Shown: positions 17,065 to 26,409 of the stretch, one piece after another
How positions within the stretch are numbered: position 1 is the stretch's first letter
How the letters are laid out: each line of letters opens with the position of its first letter
Source of the DNA: an uncultured Muribaculaceae bacterium
Lineage (GTDB): Bacteria > Bacteroidota > Bacteroidia > Bacteroidales > Muribaculaceae
Direction: 5' to 3'
Length of the DNA stretch: 64,000 bases
Assembly (NCBI GenBank): GCA_902494515.1
Contig: CABUTS010000004.1
Location: 1-64,000 of the forward strand
Made by a program: the position numbers and the translations under genes
The notes under the pieces: model-generated
What the model saw: only the letters and a program-made list of their open reading frames with translations
Database searches by the model: none
Told to the model about the DNA's origin: nothing

Positions 17065-19533
17065 TTACTGGGGGTCGACGTCGTAGTAGAAGAGGGATTG
17101 CTTCATGGCGGGGTCGGAGTGGAGGTCGAGGTAGGTCTGGCGGAGGAGGTCCTTGATTTTGGTGATGGAGGAGTTGTTCTCGATTTTCAGCATGATGCGC
17201 CGGATGTAGTAGTTCTGGACGCGGGCCACGGCGGGTTCGTCGGGTCCGAATACCCGGCCGCCGAACTGCTGGCGGAGCCGGGCGGCACAGAGGTCGGCAA
17301 GACGGCGCACGGTGGCGGAGTCCCGGTGTTTCACATAGATGTAAATCAGGCGCACGAATGGCGGGTAATAGTAGCGCTGTCGCTCGGCGATTTCGCTGTT
17401 GTAGAATGTTTCGTAATCATGGTCACGGACCAGACGCAGAAGGGGGTGGAGCGGCTCGTAGGTCTGCACCACGACCTTGCCGCGGCGACCGTCGCGACGT
17501 CCGGCACGACCCGAAACCTGCTCGAGCATATTGAAGGCGCGTTCGGCGCTGCGGAAGTCCGGAGCCTTGATCACGGAGTCGGCACTGAGCACACCGACCA
17601 TCTCCACATCCTTGAAATCCAGCCCTTTGGTCACCATCTGCGTGCCGACGAGAATCTGCGCTTTTCCCTCCGAGAAGGAGTCGATGATCTGTTCGTAGGA
17701 GTGCTTGTTGCGGGTGGAATCGAGATCCATGCGCAGGATATTCTGATTGGGGAAGATTCCGGTTATTTCGTCCTCGACACGCTCGGTGCCGTAGCCGATC
17801 TCCTCAATCGCAGGCTCCTTGCACTGCGGGCAGACCGACGGCACGGAGTACACGGCTCCGCAGTAGTGGCATTGCAGCTGGCGCAGCGAGCGGTGGTAGG
17901 TCAGCGACACGTCGCAATGCTCGCAGCGGGGGACCCAGGCGCACTGACGGCAGCGCACGATGGGGGCGAATCCGCGGCGGTTCTGGAAGAAAATCACCTG
18001 TTTCCCTTCGCGGAGCACCTCGCGGGCCCGCTCGATGGTCTGCATGGCAAACGCTCCGCCAAGCTCCTTGCGCTGGCGGGCTTCCTTTAGGTCAACAATC
18101 TCGATTTCAGGAAGTTCCACGTTCATGTAACGCTGGCTGAGCGTCACGAGGCCGAACTTTCCGGTCTTGGCCTTGTAGTATGTCTCGATGGCGGGTGTCG
18201 CCGAGCCGAGCAGCGTCTTTGCGCCATGAAAACGGGCCAGAACCATCGCCACATCGCGGGCATTATAGCGCGGTGCCGGGTCATATTGCTTGTAGGAACT
18301 TTCGTGCTCCTCGTCGACAATAACGAGGTCGAGTTTGGCAAAGGGGAGGAACACCGCCGAACGGGCGCCGAGAATCAGCAGCGGTTCGCGGGTGGTGAGG
18401 AGTTTTTTCCAGAGGTCTACCCTCTCGTTGTCGGAAAATTTCGAGTGATAAACCACGACTTTCTCGCCGAAAACATCCTGCAGGCGGCGTGTGAGCTGCG
18501 TTGTCAGAGCGATTTCCGGCACGAGATACAGCACCTGACCGCCGCGGTTGAGCAGGTAGTTGATCAGGTGGATGTAGATTTCCGTCTTGCCCGAGGAGGT
18601 CACGCCGTGGAGCAGCGTCACCTCTTTTTCCTTCCAGGACAGGTGGATCTGGTCGAGCGCTTCCTGCTGAACCTCAGTGAGTTTAGGGAGTGGCTTTAGT
18701 TCGGCGCCATTGTAGTGGAACCGGTTGACCTCAATGGTGTAGTTTTCGAGAATCCCCTTCCTGACCATCGCCGCGAGGATTGCCGGGGAGATGCCGGTCT
18801 GGCCGAGCAGCTCGGCCCGGGTGATATGGAGGTCGGCGGGGGCGCTTTCGCGGGACTTGCGGCGGAGGATATTGAGGAAATTCATGAACATCTCCTCCTG
18901 CTTGCGGGCGGAGCCGATGAGCGGGAACGCCTGCTGCTCGGTCATCCCTTCGGGAAGCCGCACACATGCCACTTTTTTGGTGACGTAGCGTTCGACGAGT
19001 TTTTCGGCAACGATCAGCACACCGCGCTGCACAAGCCGGTTGACGGTGGCCGCCACTCCCCTCCTGTCGAGTTTCTTCAGGATTTCAGCCATCGACATAC
19101 TCTCCTCATGCTCAACGAGCTGGAGGATTTCAGCCTCAAGATCGTTTTTCAGCGGGAAGGTCTCGAAGTCGAAGTCGGGATTTGCCTCCAGGAAAGTCTC
19201 GCTTTCGACTTTCAGACCTGATGGTATAGCCGCCTTGTATACGTCGCCGGGGGTACAGAGGTAATAGTCCGCGACCCAGTTCCACAGCTGCAGCTGCGGA
19301 TGCCGGATAATGGGCGCACGGTCCAGCACCATCGCAATCTCCTTGATTTCAAAGCCTTGCGGTGGCTGCAGCGGCAGCCCTACCACAATCCCGGTATAGA
19401 ATTTTTTTCGTCCGAAGGGCACAACCACGCGGAAGCCCACACTGATCTCAACAGAGCTCAGATCCTCAGGCACGCTGTAGGTGAATGTTGTCGGCAGCGG
19501 CAGGGGGAGCAGGACTTCAACAAGGTTTGACAT
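17065..19533 (-). CDS. priA: Primosomal protein N' (replication restart helicase PriA)
   Basis: An 822-residue 3'-to-5' DNA helicase that reloads the replisome at stalled forks. The N-terminal DNA-binding domain begins VEVLLPLPLPTTFTYSVP. The helicase core has Walker A GVTSSGKTEIY, DEEHESSYKQ and LLGSATPA. Zinc-binding Cys pairs follow (CRQCAWVPRCEHC and later CHYC and CPQC), eight cysteines in all as the family requires. ATG 19533 is chosen over a TTG at 19542. A 12-bp degenerate tandem repeat lies between this start and the upstream hydrolase, so the two may be co-transcribed. Confidence 0.95.
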   Translation of the reverse strand: MSNLVEVLLPLPLPTTFTYSVPEDLSSVEISVGFRVVVPFGRKKFYTGIVVGLPLQPPQGFEIKEIAMVLDRAPIIRHPQLQLWNWVADYYLCTPGDVYKAAIPSGLKVESETFLEANPDFDFETFPLKNDLEAEILQLVEHEESMSMAEILKKLDRRGVAATVNRLVQRGVLIVAEKLVERYVTKKVACVRLPEGMTEQQAFPLIGSARKQEEMFMNFLNILRRKSRESAPADLHITRAELLGQTGISPAILAAMVRKGILENYTIEVNRFHYNGAELKPLPKLTEVQQEALDQIHLSWKEKEVTLLHGVTSSGKTEIYIHLINYLLNRGGQVLYLVPEIALTTQLTRRLQDVFGEKVVVYHSKFSDNERVDLWKKLLTTREPLLILGARSAVFLPFAKLDLVIVDEEHESSYKQYDPAPRYNARDVAMVLARFHGAKTLLGSATPAIETYYKAKTGKFGLVTLSQRYMNVELPEIEIVDLKEARQRKELGGAFAMQTIERAREVLREGKQVIFFQNRRGFAPIVRCRQCAWVPRCEHCDVSLTYHRSLRQLQCHYCGAVYSVPSVCPQCKEPAIEEIGYGTERVEDEITGIFPNQNILRMDLDSTRNKHSYEQIIDSFSEGKAQILVGTQMVTKGLDFKDVEMVGVLSADSVIKAPDFRSAERAFNMLEQVSGRAGRRDGRRGKVVVQTYEPLHPLLRLVRDHDYETFYNSEIAERQRYYYPPFVRLIYIYVKHRDSATVRRLADLCAARLRQQFGGRVFGPDEPAVARVQNYYIRRIMLKIENNSSITKIKDLLRQTYLDLHSDPAMKQSLFYYDVDPQ

Positions 19534-19540
19534 CGGAATC

Positions 19541-19632
19541 AAAGGGGGATTTAAATGGAGATTCTCAGGAAGAGATTTTCAGGGAGATTCGAAGGGAGAT
19601 TTAAAGGGAGATTTAAAGGGCAATTTTCAGGT
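19541..19632. repeat. Degenerate 12-bp tandem repeat between the MBL hydrolase and priA
   Basis: About seven imperfect 12-bp units of the type aagggagattta fill the gap upstream of priA and run over the stop codon of the MBL-fold gene (stop at 19613-19615). The two central copies are identical. Confidence 0.7.
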
Positions 19633-20389
19633 TGTCGTAGGCGAGAAAAACGTTCTTAGGCAAACGGGGAGCGACCTCCGACGACATACCTAACTGATGG
19701 CTGATGTGGGTGAGGTATGTAACCTGAGGTTTCACCTTTGCGATGACCTCGAGCGATTCGTCAAGCGACATGTGGCTGAGATGTTGCTCGATGCGCAGCG
19801 CGTTGATTACCAGTGTCTTGATGCCTTTAAGTCGTTCAATGGTTTCGGGATACACGATCTTGGCGTCGGTGATGTAGGCGAAGTCGCCGATACGGAACCC
19901 GAGAATCTCGAGCTTGTAGTGGTTGACGCGAAGGGGCAGAATCTCCAGGCCGCAGGCGGTGAACGCCTTCCCGGCCTCGATTTCGTGCATGTCGAAGCGA
20001 GGCACACCGGGATAGGGGTTCGGCGTGAAGCAGTACGGCATCCGGTTGCGGAGATCCTTGGCGACATCGGCCTGACAGTAAACCGGGAACCCGTTCTCAT
20101 GGGCGTAGCAATACGGGCGCAGGTCGTCGATTCCCCCAACATGATCGTAGTGCTGATGGGTCACAAGCAGGGCGTCGAGGCGGTCCTCCTTGGAGCGTTT
20201 CCCCCAGGTCAGCATCTGCTGGCGGAAGTCGGGACCGCAGTCGATAAGGATTCGGTATTCGCCGGCAATGAGCAGCGCGGAGGTGCGCAGGCGTTGGTCC
20301 GTAGGGTCTTTGGAGCGGCACACATCGCATCCGCAGCGCAGTTGCGGCACGCCGGTGGAAGTTCCTGTTCCCAAAAATATCAGTTCCAT
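19613..20389 (-). CDS. MBL-fold metallo-hydrolase (PhnP/RNase Z-like)
   Basis: A 258-residue cytoplasmic metallo-beta-lactamase-fold hydrolase with the N-terminal GTGTSTGVPQLRCGC start and the metal-site motif THQHYDHVGG. The two Cys in CGCDVC and the overall size match the PhnP-like cyclic phosphodiesterase group, but there is no phosphonate gene near it. Such single copies are widespread in Bacteroidetes and are usually of unknown substrate. Gene order on this strand is lipoprotein, this gene, priA. Confidence 0.8.
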   Translation of the reverse strand: MELIFLGTGTSTGVPQLRCGCDVCRSKDPTDQRLRTSALLIAGEYRILIDCGPDFRQQMLTWGKRSKEDRLDALLVTHQHYDHVGGIDDLRPYCYAHENGFPVYCQADVAKDLRNRMPYCFTPNPYPGVPRFDMHEIEAGKAFTACGLEILPLRVNHYKLEILGFRIGDFAYITDAKIVYPETIERLKGIKTLVINALRIEQHLSHMSLDESLEVIAKVKPQVTYLTHISHQLGMSSEVAPRLPKNVFLAYDNLKIAL

Positions 20390-20455
20390 ATTGACGGATA
20401 TAGAATTAACAGTTGTGCAGGCCGTTTACATTCAAGCACGCCGTTCAGGGTTGAG

Positions 20456-21445
20456 TTACAGCTTGTAACGGGTGAGGATTCCGTCCTCGAAAATGAGGTA
20501 AACGCCTCCGGGATATGCCCAGCGCTCGTAGAGAATCGACTGGTCGGGGCGGCGGATAATGTCCGACGGACTGCCGAGCGAGAGCATTACCTCCTGGGAG
20601 GTCATCCCGGGAGCCAGACGACCCTGACGGATCAGTTCCCAGTTTTCGTCGGTAATCTGCGGATAGGAATTGCGGGGATTCTGCAGGGCGAAGAGGTTGG
20701 AGAAACCGCGGAGTGCCGGGGTGCCGTCGGTGACAGTCGGCGACATCAGCAGCATCCCCTTTTCGTCAGGTTTTTCCTGCGAGGTGAAACAGATGGCGAA
20801 AAAATAGTTTTCGTCGGCGGGGATGACGGAATCGACGGTGACTTTCACAAACTTCCGGCCCGTGATTTCGGGGGAGGAACCGGGAGTTTTCCCGGGCGTC
20901 GGAAGCCGGAGCCAGCGGCCGGTTTTTGTGTAGAGTTCTTTACCGCGCAGCTCATGGTCCGCCCTGCTGATTATGTCGAGATCAACCACAAACGGAAGTC
21001 GGTAGGCGTCGCGCTGCCTGATGGCTTCAACGGCGGCTCCCGGACGGTAAACGAGGGTGTCGGTCAGGCCGGGCTGCTTTACGAACACCAGTTCGGCGGT
21101 GTTGCCGCCGAGTATCGAGGGGACGCCGCGGATGCCGCAGAATACCAGACGGTCGCCGACGGCGAGGGTGTCGCCGCTGAGTGTACCGAGGCTGCGGGTG
21201 CTGTTCAGATAGGTCAGCGAGGCCTTCGGATCGGAGATTACGAACTGTCTCCCCGGCTGCCACCGGCTAAAGGAATCAAGGGCGAATTTCAGCGCGAAGG
21301 ATTCCTCGGCACTGACCTGGATGTTGGCTTTGCGGACATCTTTCGATGTGATTTTCGGCGTGGACTCAATGCCGGTGAAGCAGCTTTGCAGCATCACCGG
21401 CATTGTAAGCGTCAACAATATTAATATATGTGTGCGGAATGTCAT
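20456..21445 (-). CDS. Lipoprotein with a SmpA/OmlA-like C-terminus
   Basis: A 329-residue predicted lipoprotein with lipobox MLQSC at Cys 22. The first 230 residues are beta-rich and unfamiliar. The last 60 (IRQGRLAPGMTSQEVMLSLG, then YERWAYPGGVYLIFEDG) resemble the BamE/SmpA fold, in which GMT..V...LG and a strand carrying the aromatic residues are conserved. An outer-membrane assembly or wall-linked role is possible but not shown. It starts 29 bp after the S9 peptidase gene and probably shares its transcript. Confidence 0.6.
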   Translation of the reverse strand: MTFRTHILILLTLTMPVMLQSCFTGIESTPKITSKDVRKANIQVSAEESFALKFALDSFSRWQPGRQFVISDPKASLTYLNSTRSLGTLSGDTLAVGDRLVFCGIRGVPSILGGNTAELVFVKQPGLTDTLVYRPGAAVEAIRQRDAYRLPFVVDLDIISRADHELRGKELYTKTGRWLRLPTPGKTPGSSPEITGRKFVKVTVDSVIPADENYFFAICFTSQEKPDEKGMLLMSPTVTDGTPALRGFSNLFALQNPRNSYPQITDENWELIRQGRLAPGMTSQEVMLSLGSPSDIIRRPDQSILYERWAYPGGVYLIFEDGILTRYKL

Positions 21446-21474
21446 AATTGATTTAGTGGCACGTCCGTACAGGC

Positions 21475-23643
21475 TCAGTTCTTTTTCGGAGTAATGCCGA
21501 GGTTATAGAAGATGAAGGAATAGATGTCGGCATACTCGTCGAGAACCTTGGCGATGGGCTTGCCGGCGCCGTGACCGGCCTTGGAGTCGATGCGGATCAG
21601 TTTCGGAGCATCGCCGGTGTTGGCCTCCTGAAGGGTTGCGGCATACTTGAAGGAGTGCGCGGGAACAACGCGGTCGTCATGGTCGGCGGTAGTCACGAGG
21701 GTTGCCGGATAACGTGTGCCGTCGTTTTTGATGGTGTGAAGCGGGGAGTAGCCGAGCAGATATTTGGCCATTTCGGGGGAATCGGCGGAGGTGCCGTAGT
21801 CCGAAGCCCAGTTCCAGCCGATAGTGAAGAGATGGTAGCGCATCATATCCATCACGCCGACGCGGGGGATGGCGACTTTGAACAGGTCGGGACGCATGTT
21901 CATGACAGCGCCGACAAGCAGACCGCCGTTGCTGCCACCCTCGATTGCAATCTTGTCGGGGGAGGTCCACCCCTCCTTGATCATGTATTCGGCGGCGGCG
22001 ATGAAGTCGTTGAACACGTTGAGTTTCTTCATCTTGGTGCCGGCTTCGTGCCATTCTTCGCCGTATTCCGAGCCGCCGCGGAGGTTGGTCTGGGCGTAGA
22101 TGCCGCCGTTTTCGAGCCAGAGCAGGCGGTTGGCCGAGAAGCCCGGGGTCAGGGAGACGTTGAAGCCGCCGTAGCCGTAGAGGTATACGGGGTTGTTGCC
22201 GTCGCGTTTCAGACCCTTCCTGTAAGTCAGGAACATCGGGATTTTAGTGCCGTCGGCCGACGGATAGAACACCTGCTCAGTGACGAACTCGTCGGGGTTA
22301 AATCCCTGGATTTCAGGCTGGAAATAGACGTTGCTGTTGTCAGATTCGAGATCGTAGCTGTACACTGTGGAGGGGTACAGGAACGAGGTGAAGGAATAGA
22401 AGGCATCGGGATATTTCTTCGACAGGGAGAAACCGGCCGAACCGAAGGTCGGGAGTTTGATGTCGCGGATTTTGGTGCCGTCGAGGCGGTAAAGCGCGGG
22501 ATGGTCGGAGGCATCCTTCTCGTAGTTGACGAACAGACGGTCGCCGTATATGACTTCCGCGCCGGTCATCACGCCGTCGGCTTCGGGAATCAGGTCTTTC
22601 CAGTTTTCCTTTGCAGGATTCTTGAGCGAGGCGAGGACGATCCGGTTTTTCGGAGCGTTGTAGGAGGTTTCAATCAGCATTGAATCGCCGCGGATGTCGA
22701 GGATGCCGACAGTGTAGTCCTGCGAGGGCTCGATGGTTACCCAGTCGGCTCCGGGTGTCTCCATGTCTTTGAGCATCAGACCGTTGCCAAATCCCTGGCC
22801 ACCGACAGATATAATCATGTAGCGTTCGTCGTCGGTCAGGCCTACGGAGTGGAAATGCAGCGGATTCTTGGGGTCGGAGAAGATCAGGACATCCTCGGAC
22901 TGCGGGGTGCCGAGCTTGTGGAAATAGATATTGTGGTTCTCGTTGGCGTTGGAGAATTCCTTGCCTGCTTCGGGGCGGGGATAGGCGCTGTAAAAGAAAC
23001 CTTCGGCGCCGTCGATACCCTTCTGGCGCCATTCGGCACCGGTGAACTTGGCCCATTCGATATGGTCGGGAAGCGGTTTGAGAGTCTCGGCATCAATCAC
23101 ATAGATTTCAGTCCAGTCGGAGCCGCTGCGCGAGATGGTGTAGGCGATGTGTTTGCCGTCTTTCGCCATCGAGATGCCGGTCAGGGCCACCGTTCCGTCG
23201 TCCGACAGTGTGTTCGGGTCGAGCACAACCACCGGCTCGCCGCCGAGACGGTCCATGCGGTAGAGGATTGACTGGTTTTTCAGGCCGTCGTTGCGGTAGA
23301 AGTAGTAGCGGCCATCCTTCCAGCGCCAGGGCACACCCTGCTTGGTGTAGTTGTTGAACGCCTCGAGCTGCTTGCGAAGCATCGGGCGGTATGGGATTTT
23401 CGAAAGATAGTCATTGGTGACGGCATTTTCAGCCTCGACCCAGGCGAGGGTTGCGGCGGCTGTGTCGTTTTCCAGCGGACGGAATTTGTCGGGGACTTTG
23501 ATGCCGAAATATTCGTCGACGGTATTGTCTGCGGGAGCTTGAGGATACTGGATTTTGCCTTTGGCCGAGATGGGATTTTCAGCGCACATGGCTATTGCAA
23601 AAATGGCCGATGAGATAATCGACCGGTTTATTATCTTATTCAC
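21475..23643 (-). CDS. Prolyl oligopeptidase family serine peptidase (S9A)
   Basis: A 722-residue exported peptidase that cuts short proline-containing peptides. It has a signal peptide (about 1-27), a seven-bladed propeller (about 75-440) and an alpha/beta-hydrolase domain. The triad is visible: Ser in EGGSNGGLLVG, Asp in TTADHDDRV and His in KAGHGAGK. The N-terminus reads YPQAPADNTVDEYFG as in the family. GTG at 23643 is used as start because the signal peptide begins there and no ATG lies before it. Likely periplasmic. Confidence 0.9.
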   Translation of the reverse strand: MNKIINRSIISSAIFAIAMCAENPISAKGKIQYPQAPADNTVDEYFGIKVPDKFRPLENDTAAATLAWVEAENAVTNDYLSKIPYRPMLRKQLEAFNNYTKQGVPWRWKDGRYYFYRNDGLKNQSILYRMDRLGGEPVVVLDPNTLSDDGTVALTGISMAKDGKHIAYTISRSGSDWTEIYVIDAETLKPLPDHIEWAKFTGAEWRQKGIDGAEGFFYSAYPRPEAGKEFSNANENHNIYFHKLGTPQSEDVLIFSDPKNPLHFHSVGLTDDERYMIISVGGQGFGNGLMLKDMETPGADWVTIEPSQDYTVGILDIRGDSMLIETSYNAPKNRIVLASLKNPAKENWKDLIPEADGVMTGAEVIYGDRLFVNYEKDASDHPALYRLDGTKIRDIKLPTFGSAGFSLSKKYPDAFYSFTSFLYPSTVYSYDLESDNSNVYFQPEIQGFNPDEFVTEQVFYPSADGTKIPMFLTYRKGLKRDGNNPVYLYGYGGFNVSLTPGFSANRLLWLENGGIYAQTNLRGGSEYGEEWHEAGTKMKKLNVFNDFIAAAEYMIKEGWTSPDKIAIEGGSNGGLLVGAVMNMRPDLFKVAIPRVGVMDMMRYHLFTIGWNWASDYGTSADSPEMAKYLLGYSPLHTIKNDGTRYPATLVTTADHDDRVVPAHSFKYAATLQEANTGDAPKLIRIDSKAGHGAGKPIAKVLDEYADIYSFIFYNLGITPKKN

Positions 23644-23669
23644 TTTCAGGGAATTTACGTTGTTAACGG

Positions 23670-24701
23670 TTATTCTGCGGGAGTTGTGGATGCGGACTCT
23701 TCAGGGGCCTTGACAGATTTCTTGGCTTTGGAAGATTTTGCAGGCTTGGAATCCTTTGTAGCCTTAGGGGCCTTCGGCTCCTTGGTCTTTTTGGTCTTGG
23801 GATCCTTGGCGGCTTTGGCCTCCTTGGAGGACTTTTCCTTAGCTTTTTTGGCCTCCTTAGCTTTTTTGGATTCCTTGGATTTTGATTCCTTGGATTTTTT
23901 TGCCTTCTTTGTCTCTTTGGTGGACTTTGAATCGGCTTTCTTTTTGGCCTTTTTCGGCTTCTCGGTGGATTTCTCAGCCTCGGTGGTAGCTGTAGTAACC
24001 GCTTCGGAGTCAGTGGAATGAGGAGCGGCGAGCGTACCTTCGGGGTGTTTCAGGGGCATGTGGATGCCGACCGATTGCTGGAGTTGCAGGGCGGTTTCAT
24101 CATCGATATGATAGGCACATTCCGCCGGGTTGAAGCGACCGGTGAGGAGGAAGTTGTAGATTTCCACGCAGGCCCATGCGTCGATGGCGGCGTAGCTCTG
24201 CTGGCTGAGGGTCAGCTCGGGAGCCTCCCAGTTCGTAAGTCGCTGGTTTTTAGAGATTCTGCGACCGAAAATCACGGCATAAATCTTCTGCAGGCTGTTG
24301 TCGGCGATTTCGTAATCCTTGACAAATGTCTGCAACTCAACGAACCCTGCGGGTTTGAACTCACGGAGCTTGGCCAGCGAATGGAAATCGTCTTTCAGCG
24401 ACAGACCGATTTTCTGAATGTTCTCATCCTCAAGTATTTCCATCAGCGGATCGAGGGAACCAATCTGACGGAGGCGGAACAGGAAGCACTCCCCGGGGGT
24501 GGAGAGCTGCATCAGCGACACCTTGTAGCGATGGTTCTTCTGGAAATTCGGGCGTGTCTCAGTGTCGAAACCTATCTGACGCTGCGTTTTGATGTATTTG
24601 ATTGCATCGTGAGCCTTAGCCGCTGAATCAATGAGGATTACGCGGCCAGGGTAAGTCACCTCAGGCAACTCGTTAACTGCTTCTTTGGAAATACCTAACA
24701 T
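23670..24701 (-). CDS. RNase D-like 3'-5' exonuclease with a Lys/Ala-rich tail
   Basis: A 343-residue protein. Residues 1-200 form a DEDD exonuclease domain: FDTETRPNF (first Asp and Glu), SLKDDFHSL (third Asp) and YAAIDAWACVEIY (Tyr and fourth Asp of the DEDDy type). The last 110 residues are almost only Lys, Ala, Ser, Thr, Glu and Pro, like histone H1 tails, and are probably disordered and nucleic-acid binding. HRDC domains of true RNase D are absent. ATG 24701 is chosen over 24797 because a TAACTTTG promoter element ends just 5 nt before it, which suggests a leaderless message. Confidence 0.8.
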   Translation of the reverse strand: MLGISKEAVNELPEVTYPGRVILIDSAAKAHDAIKYIKTQRQIGFDTETRPNFQKNHRYKVSLMQLSTPGECFLFRLRQIGSLDPLMEILEDENIQKIGLSLKDDFHSLAKLREFKPAGFVELQTFVKDYEIADNSLQKIYAVIFGRRISKNQRLTNWEAPELTLSQQSYAAIDAWACVEIYNFLLTGRFNPAECAYHIDDETALQLQQSVGIHMPLKHPEGTLAAPHSTDSEAVTTATTEAEKSTEKPKKAKKKADSKSTKETKKAKKSKESKSKESKKAKEAKKAKEKSSKEAKAAKDPKTKKTKEPKAPKATKDSKPAKSSKAKKSVKAPEESASTTPAE

Positions 24702-24706
24702 GGTTG

Positions 24707-24714
24707 CAAAGTTA
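24707..24714 (-). promoter_or_regulatory. -7 element abutting the exonuclease start codon
   Basis: Minus-strand TAACTTTG with only 5 nt between its last base and the ATG at 24701. The transcription start would fall on or next to the A of the start codon. Confidence 0.55.
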
Positions 24715-24830
24715 GTTATTTTTTCCGTTATAATCCCGCATCTACACATATTAATTGCATATTTGTTAATTAAAATTAACGGAATAAAGAAATCCATCAG
24801 GCTTCCGGTTGATGTTTTTGAACGGAATTA

Positions 24831-24862
24831 TTTGTGTATATTATGTATATTATATATCTTTG
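24831..24862 (+). promoter_or_regulatory. Promoter of the antitoxin-like gene
   Basis: TTTG at 24831-24834, 20 bp, TATCTTTG at 24855-24862. The gap holds repeated TATATTATG-type sequence that could serve as an operator. Predicted leader is about 15 nt. Confidence 0.65.
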
Positions 24863-24882
24863 CACAAGAAATATATACAGGT

Positions 24883-25212
24883 ATGTCAACTGCACTGAAC
24901 ATCAAACGCAAAAATATCGACCTTCCGGCTGAAGCACTCCGGAAATTGTCCATACTGGCTCTGGCTCAGGGCAAGAGCCTGAAAAATTACATCGAAACCC
25001 TTCTCATTGCCAAAGCGGATTCGATATCTGTGGAGGTTAATCATAGTTCCGATTCCATCAAGGTTGAAGTCAATGAAAATCCATCACCCTCGGGCGACCC
25101 CTGGTTTGATGACCCGGACAACCTTGCGTCGGTTAATCGTGGCCTCGCCGAAATGAAGGCAGGCAAAGCAAAAGCCTATTCCATGGAGGAAATCCGGCAG
25201 TCATTAGGGTGA
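24883..25212 (+). CDS. Orphan antitoxin-like protein
   Basis: A 109-residue protein. Residues 5-45 (KRKNIDLPAEALRKLSILA, then AQGKSLKNYIE) look like a ribbon-helix-helix DNA-binding domain. The C-terminus (AEMKAGKAKAYSMEEIRQSL) has the form of the toxin-binding tail of RelB/VapB-like antitoxins in Bacteroidetes. No toxin frame follows in the 275 bp before the next gene, so it is an orphan, a solitary regulator or the remnant of a pair. ATG 24883 lies just behind a good promoter; the frame open to 24685 is not used. Confidence 0.6.
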   Translation: MSTALNIKRKNIDLPAEALRKLSILALAQGKSLKNYIETLLIAKADSISVEVNHSSDSIKVEVNENPSPSGDPWFDDPDNLASVNRGLAEMKAGKAKAYSMEEIRQSLG

Positions 25213-25389
25213 TAAATAGTCGAGTTTATACTTGTTCTGTTGGTTCGGCGCAGACCTGCGTTAAATATATTATTGATAGATAGTTAAGAGCTATTTGCGA
25301 GGGATACGTGCCAAAGGCATGTCCGTACGCTTTTGGATGTACTTTGCAGTGTATCAGAGCATTGCAGTAAAATATAATGGGAAATGAAA

Positions 25390-25432
25390 TGTCCGCCGTA
25401 AAGGCCCTGAGAAAGGGGATTTGCGGCGGACA
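25390..25432 (-). terminator. Hairpin after the coiled-coil lipoprotein gene
   Basis: Perfect 9-bp arms (25390-25398 and 25424-25432) with an inner pairing of ccct/aggg-type bases. On the minus strand a TTTCATTTC tail follows. The rest of 25213-25487 shows no gene and no toxin remnant. Confidence 0.5.
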
Positions 25433-25487
25433 ATATTTTATACTTCTGATGAGAGGTGAGATGGTGCTGAAGGGAGGTTGAGCGGGA

Positions 25488-26369
25488 TCAGTCGGTTTTG
25501 ATTACGAGGTAGTTCGACTGGTTCCAGAAACGGGCAGGGTTGGTAATTTTCAGCACTTTGATGCCATTGTTTTCTTCGACGATTTCGTAGGAGTCAGAGG
25601 GCTGGTTGGTCAGGACTTTGGCTTTCTTGGAGCCGAGGTTAATGGTGCGGAGCGAACGCTTGTCGCCGGTGGTGAAGTAGCTCTGGTCGAAGTTATCGGG
25701 GAGAACTTTTGTCTTGCGGAGGAAACCCGACTGCATGAGGTTGTGTGCTTTAAGCTCCTTGCCGGTGCCGATGGCGTAATAGCACATATTCATCTCGTTG
25801 GAAACCTGAACGACCTGACGTTCGGCGTCGTGACGGGCAGCGGTTTCTTCGGCAGCAACGTTTTCGAGAGAGTCGGACTTCTGGCCGAGGGTGGTGACGG
25901 TGCGGCTGAGACCTTCGATTTTGATGTTGGCGTTAGCGAGCTGGCCGCGGAGACCATCGATGGTCTGCTGCTGGTCCTGAATCTGGGCCTTCAGGTTCTT
26001 GATGGCGCGCTGCAGAGTCACATTATTCTGATTGCTTGTAGCGAGCTGATTTTCAAGCTGTTCCAGACGCTGCCGACGAGCTTCGAGAGCCTGCTGAATC
26101 TGCATCATCTCGTTGCGGATCTCCTCGCGTTTGCTGGGTGTTTCAGCACCGAGACCGCCGGTAGAAATGATGTTTTCCATCTGTTTGATCTGATTCATAC
26201 CCTCGGTGATGTCGTTGAGAATCACAAGCAGGGAGTCCTGATTAGCTAAAGCAACCTGCAAAGAGTCGGAGGTTGTGGGAGCCTCGACAGCATTTTCGCC
26301 TTTTTTACCGCAGGAAACCATAGTGGCGAGAGCGATTGCTGCGAGCAGTGCTAAATTCTTAACTTTCAT
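25488..26369 (-). CDS. Coiled-coil lipoprotein
   Basis: A 293-residue lipoprotein with lipobox MVSC at Cys 20. Residues 40-185 are a long coiled coil rich in Gln, Glu, Leu and Asn, with heptads such as ARRQRLEQLENQLA. The C-terminal 100 residues form a small mixed domain with KAKVLTNQPSDSYEI and end NYLVIKTD. Proteins of this plan are common single-copy lipoproteins in Bacteroidales with no fixed function; tethering or an envelope-structure role is conceivable. It lies 40 bp from the end of rsmI, upstream of which no shared promoter is obvious. Confidence 0.7.
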   Translation of the reverse strand: MKVKNLALLAAIALATMVSCGKKGENAVEAPTTSDSLQVALANQDSLLVILNDITEGMNQIKQMENIISTGGLGAETPSKREEIRNEMMQIQQALEARRQRLEQLENQLATSNQNNVTLQRAIKNLKAQIQDQQQTIDGLRGQLANANIKIEGLSRTVTTLGQKSDSLENVAAEETAARHDAERQVVQVSNEMNMCYYAIGTGKELKAHNLMQSGFLRKTKVLPDNFDQSYFTTGDKRSLRTINLGSKKAKVLTNQPSDSYEIVEENNGIKVLKITNPARFWNQSNYLVIKTD

Positions 26370-26409
26370 AATGCTTTTACAATATGTTTGTGTCGATTGT
26401 GTGATAAAT

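Noticed and set aside
11955..17065. Prophage or integrative element around the restriction genes
   Set aside because: No integrase, tRNA-borne attachment site or direct repeats at the borders; only the two restriction genes have lower GC.
19697..21424. Plus-strand 575-codon frame antisense to the MBL hydrolase and lipoprotein
   Set aside because: Spans two real genes and the gap between them on the other strand, with no motif; a GC-skew shadow.
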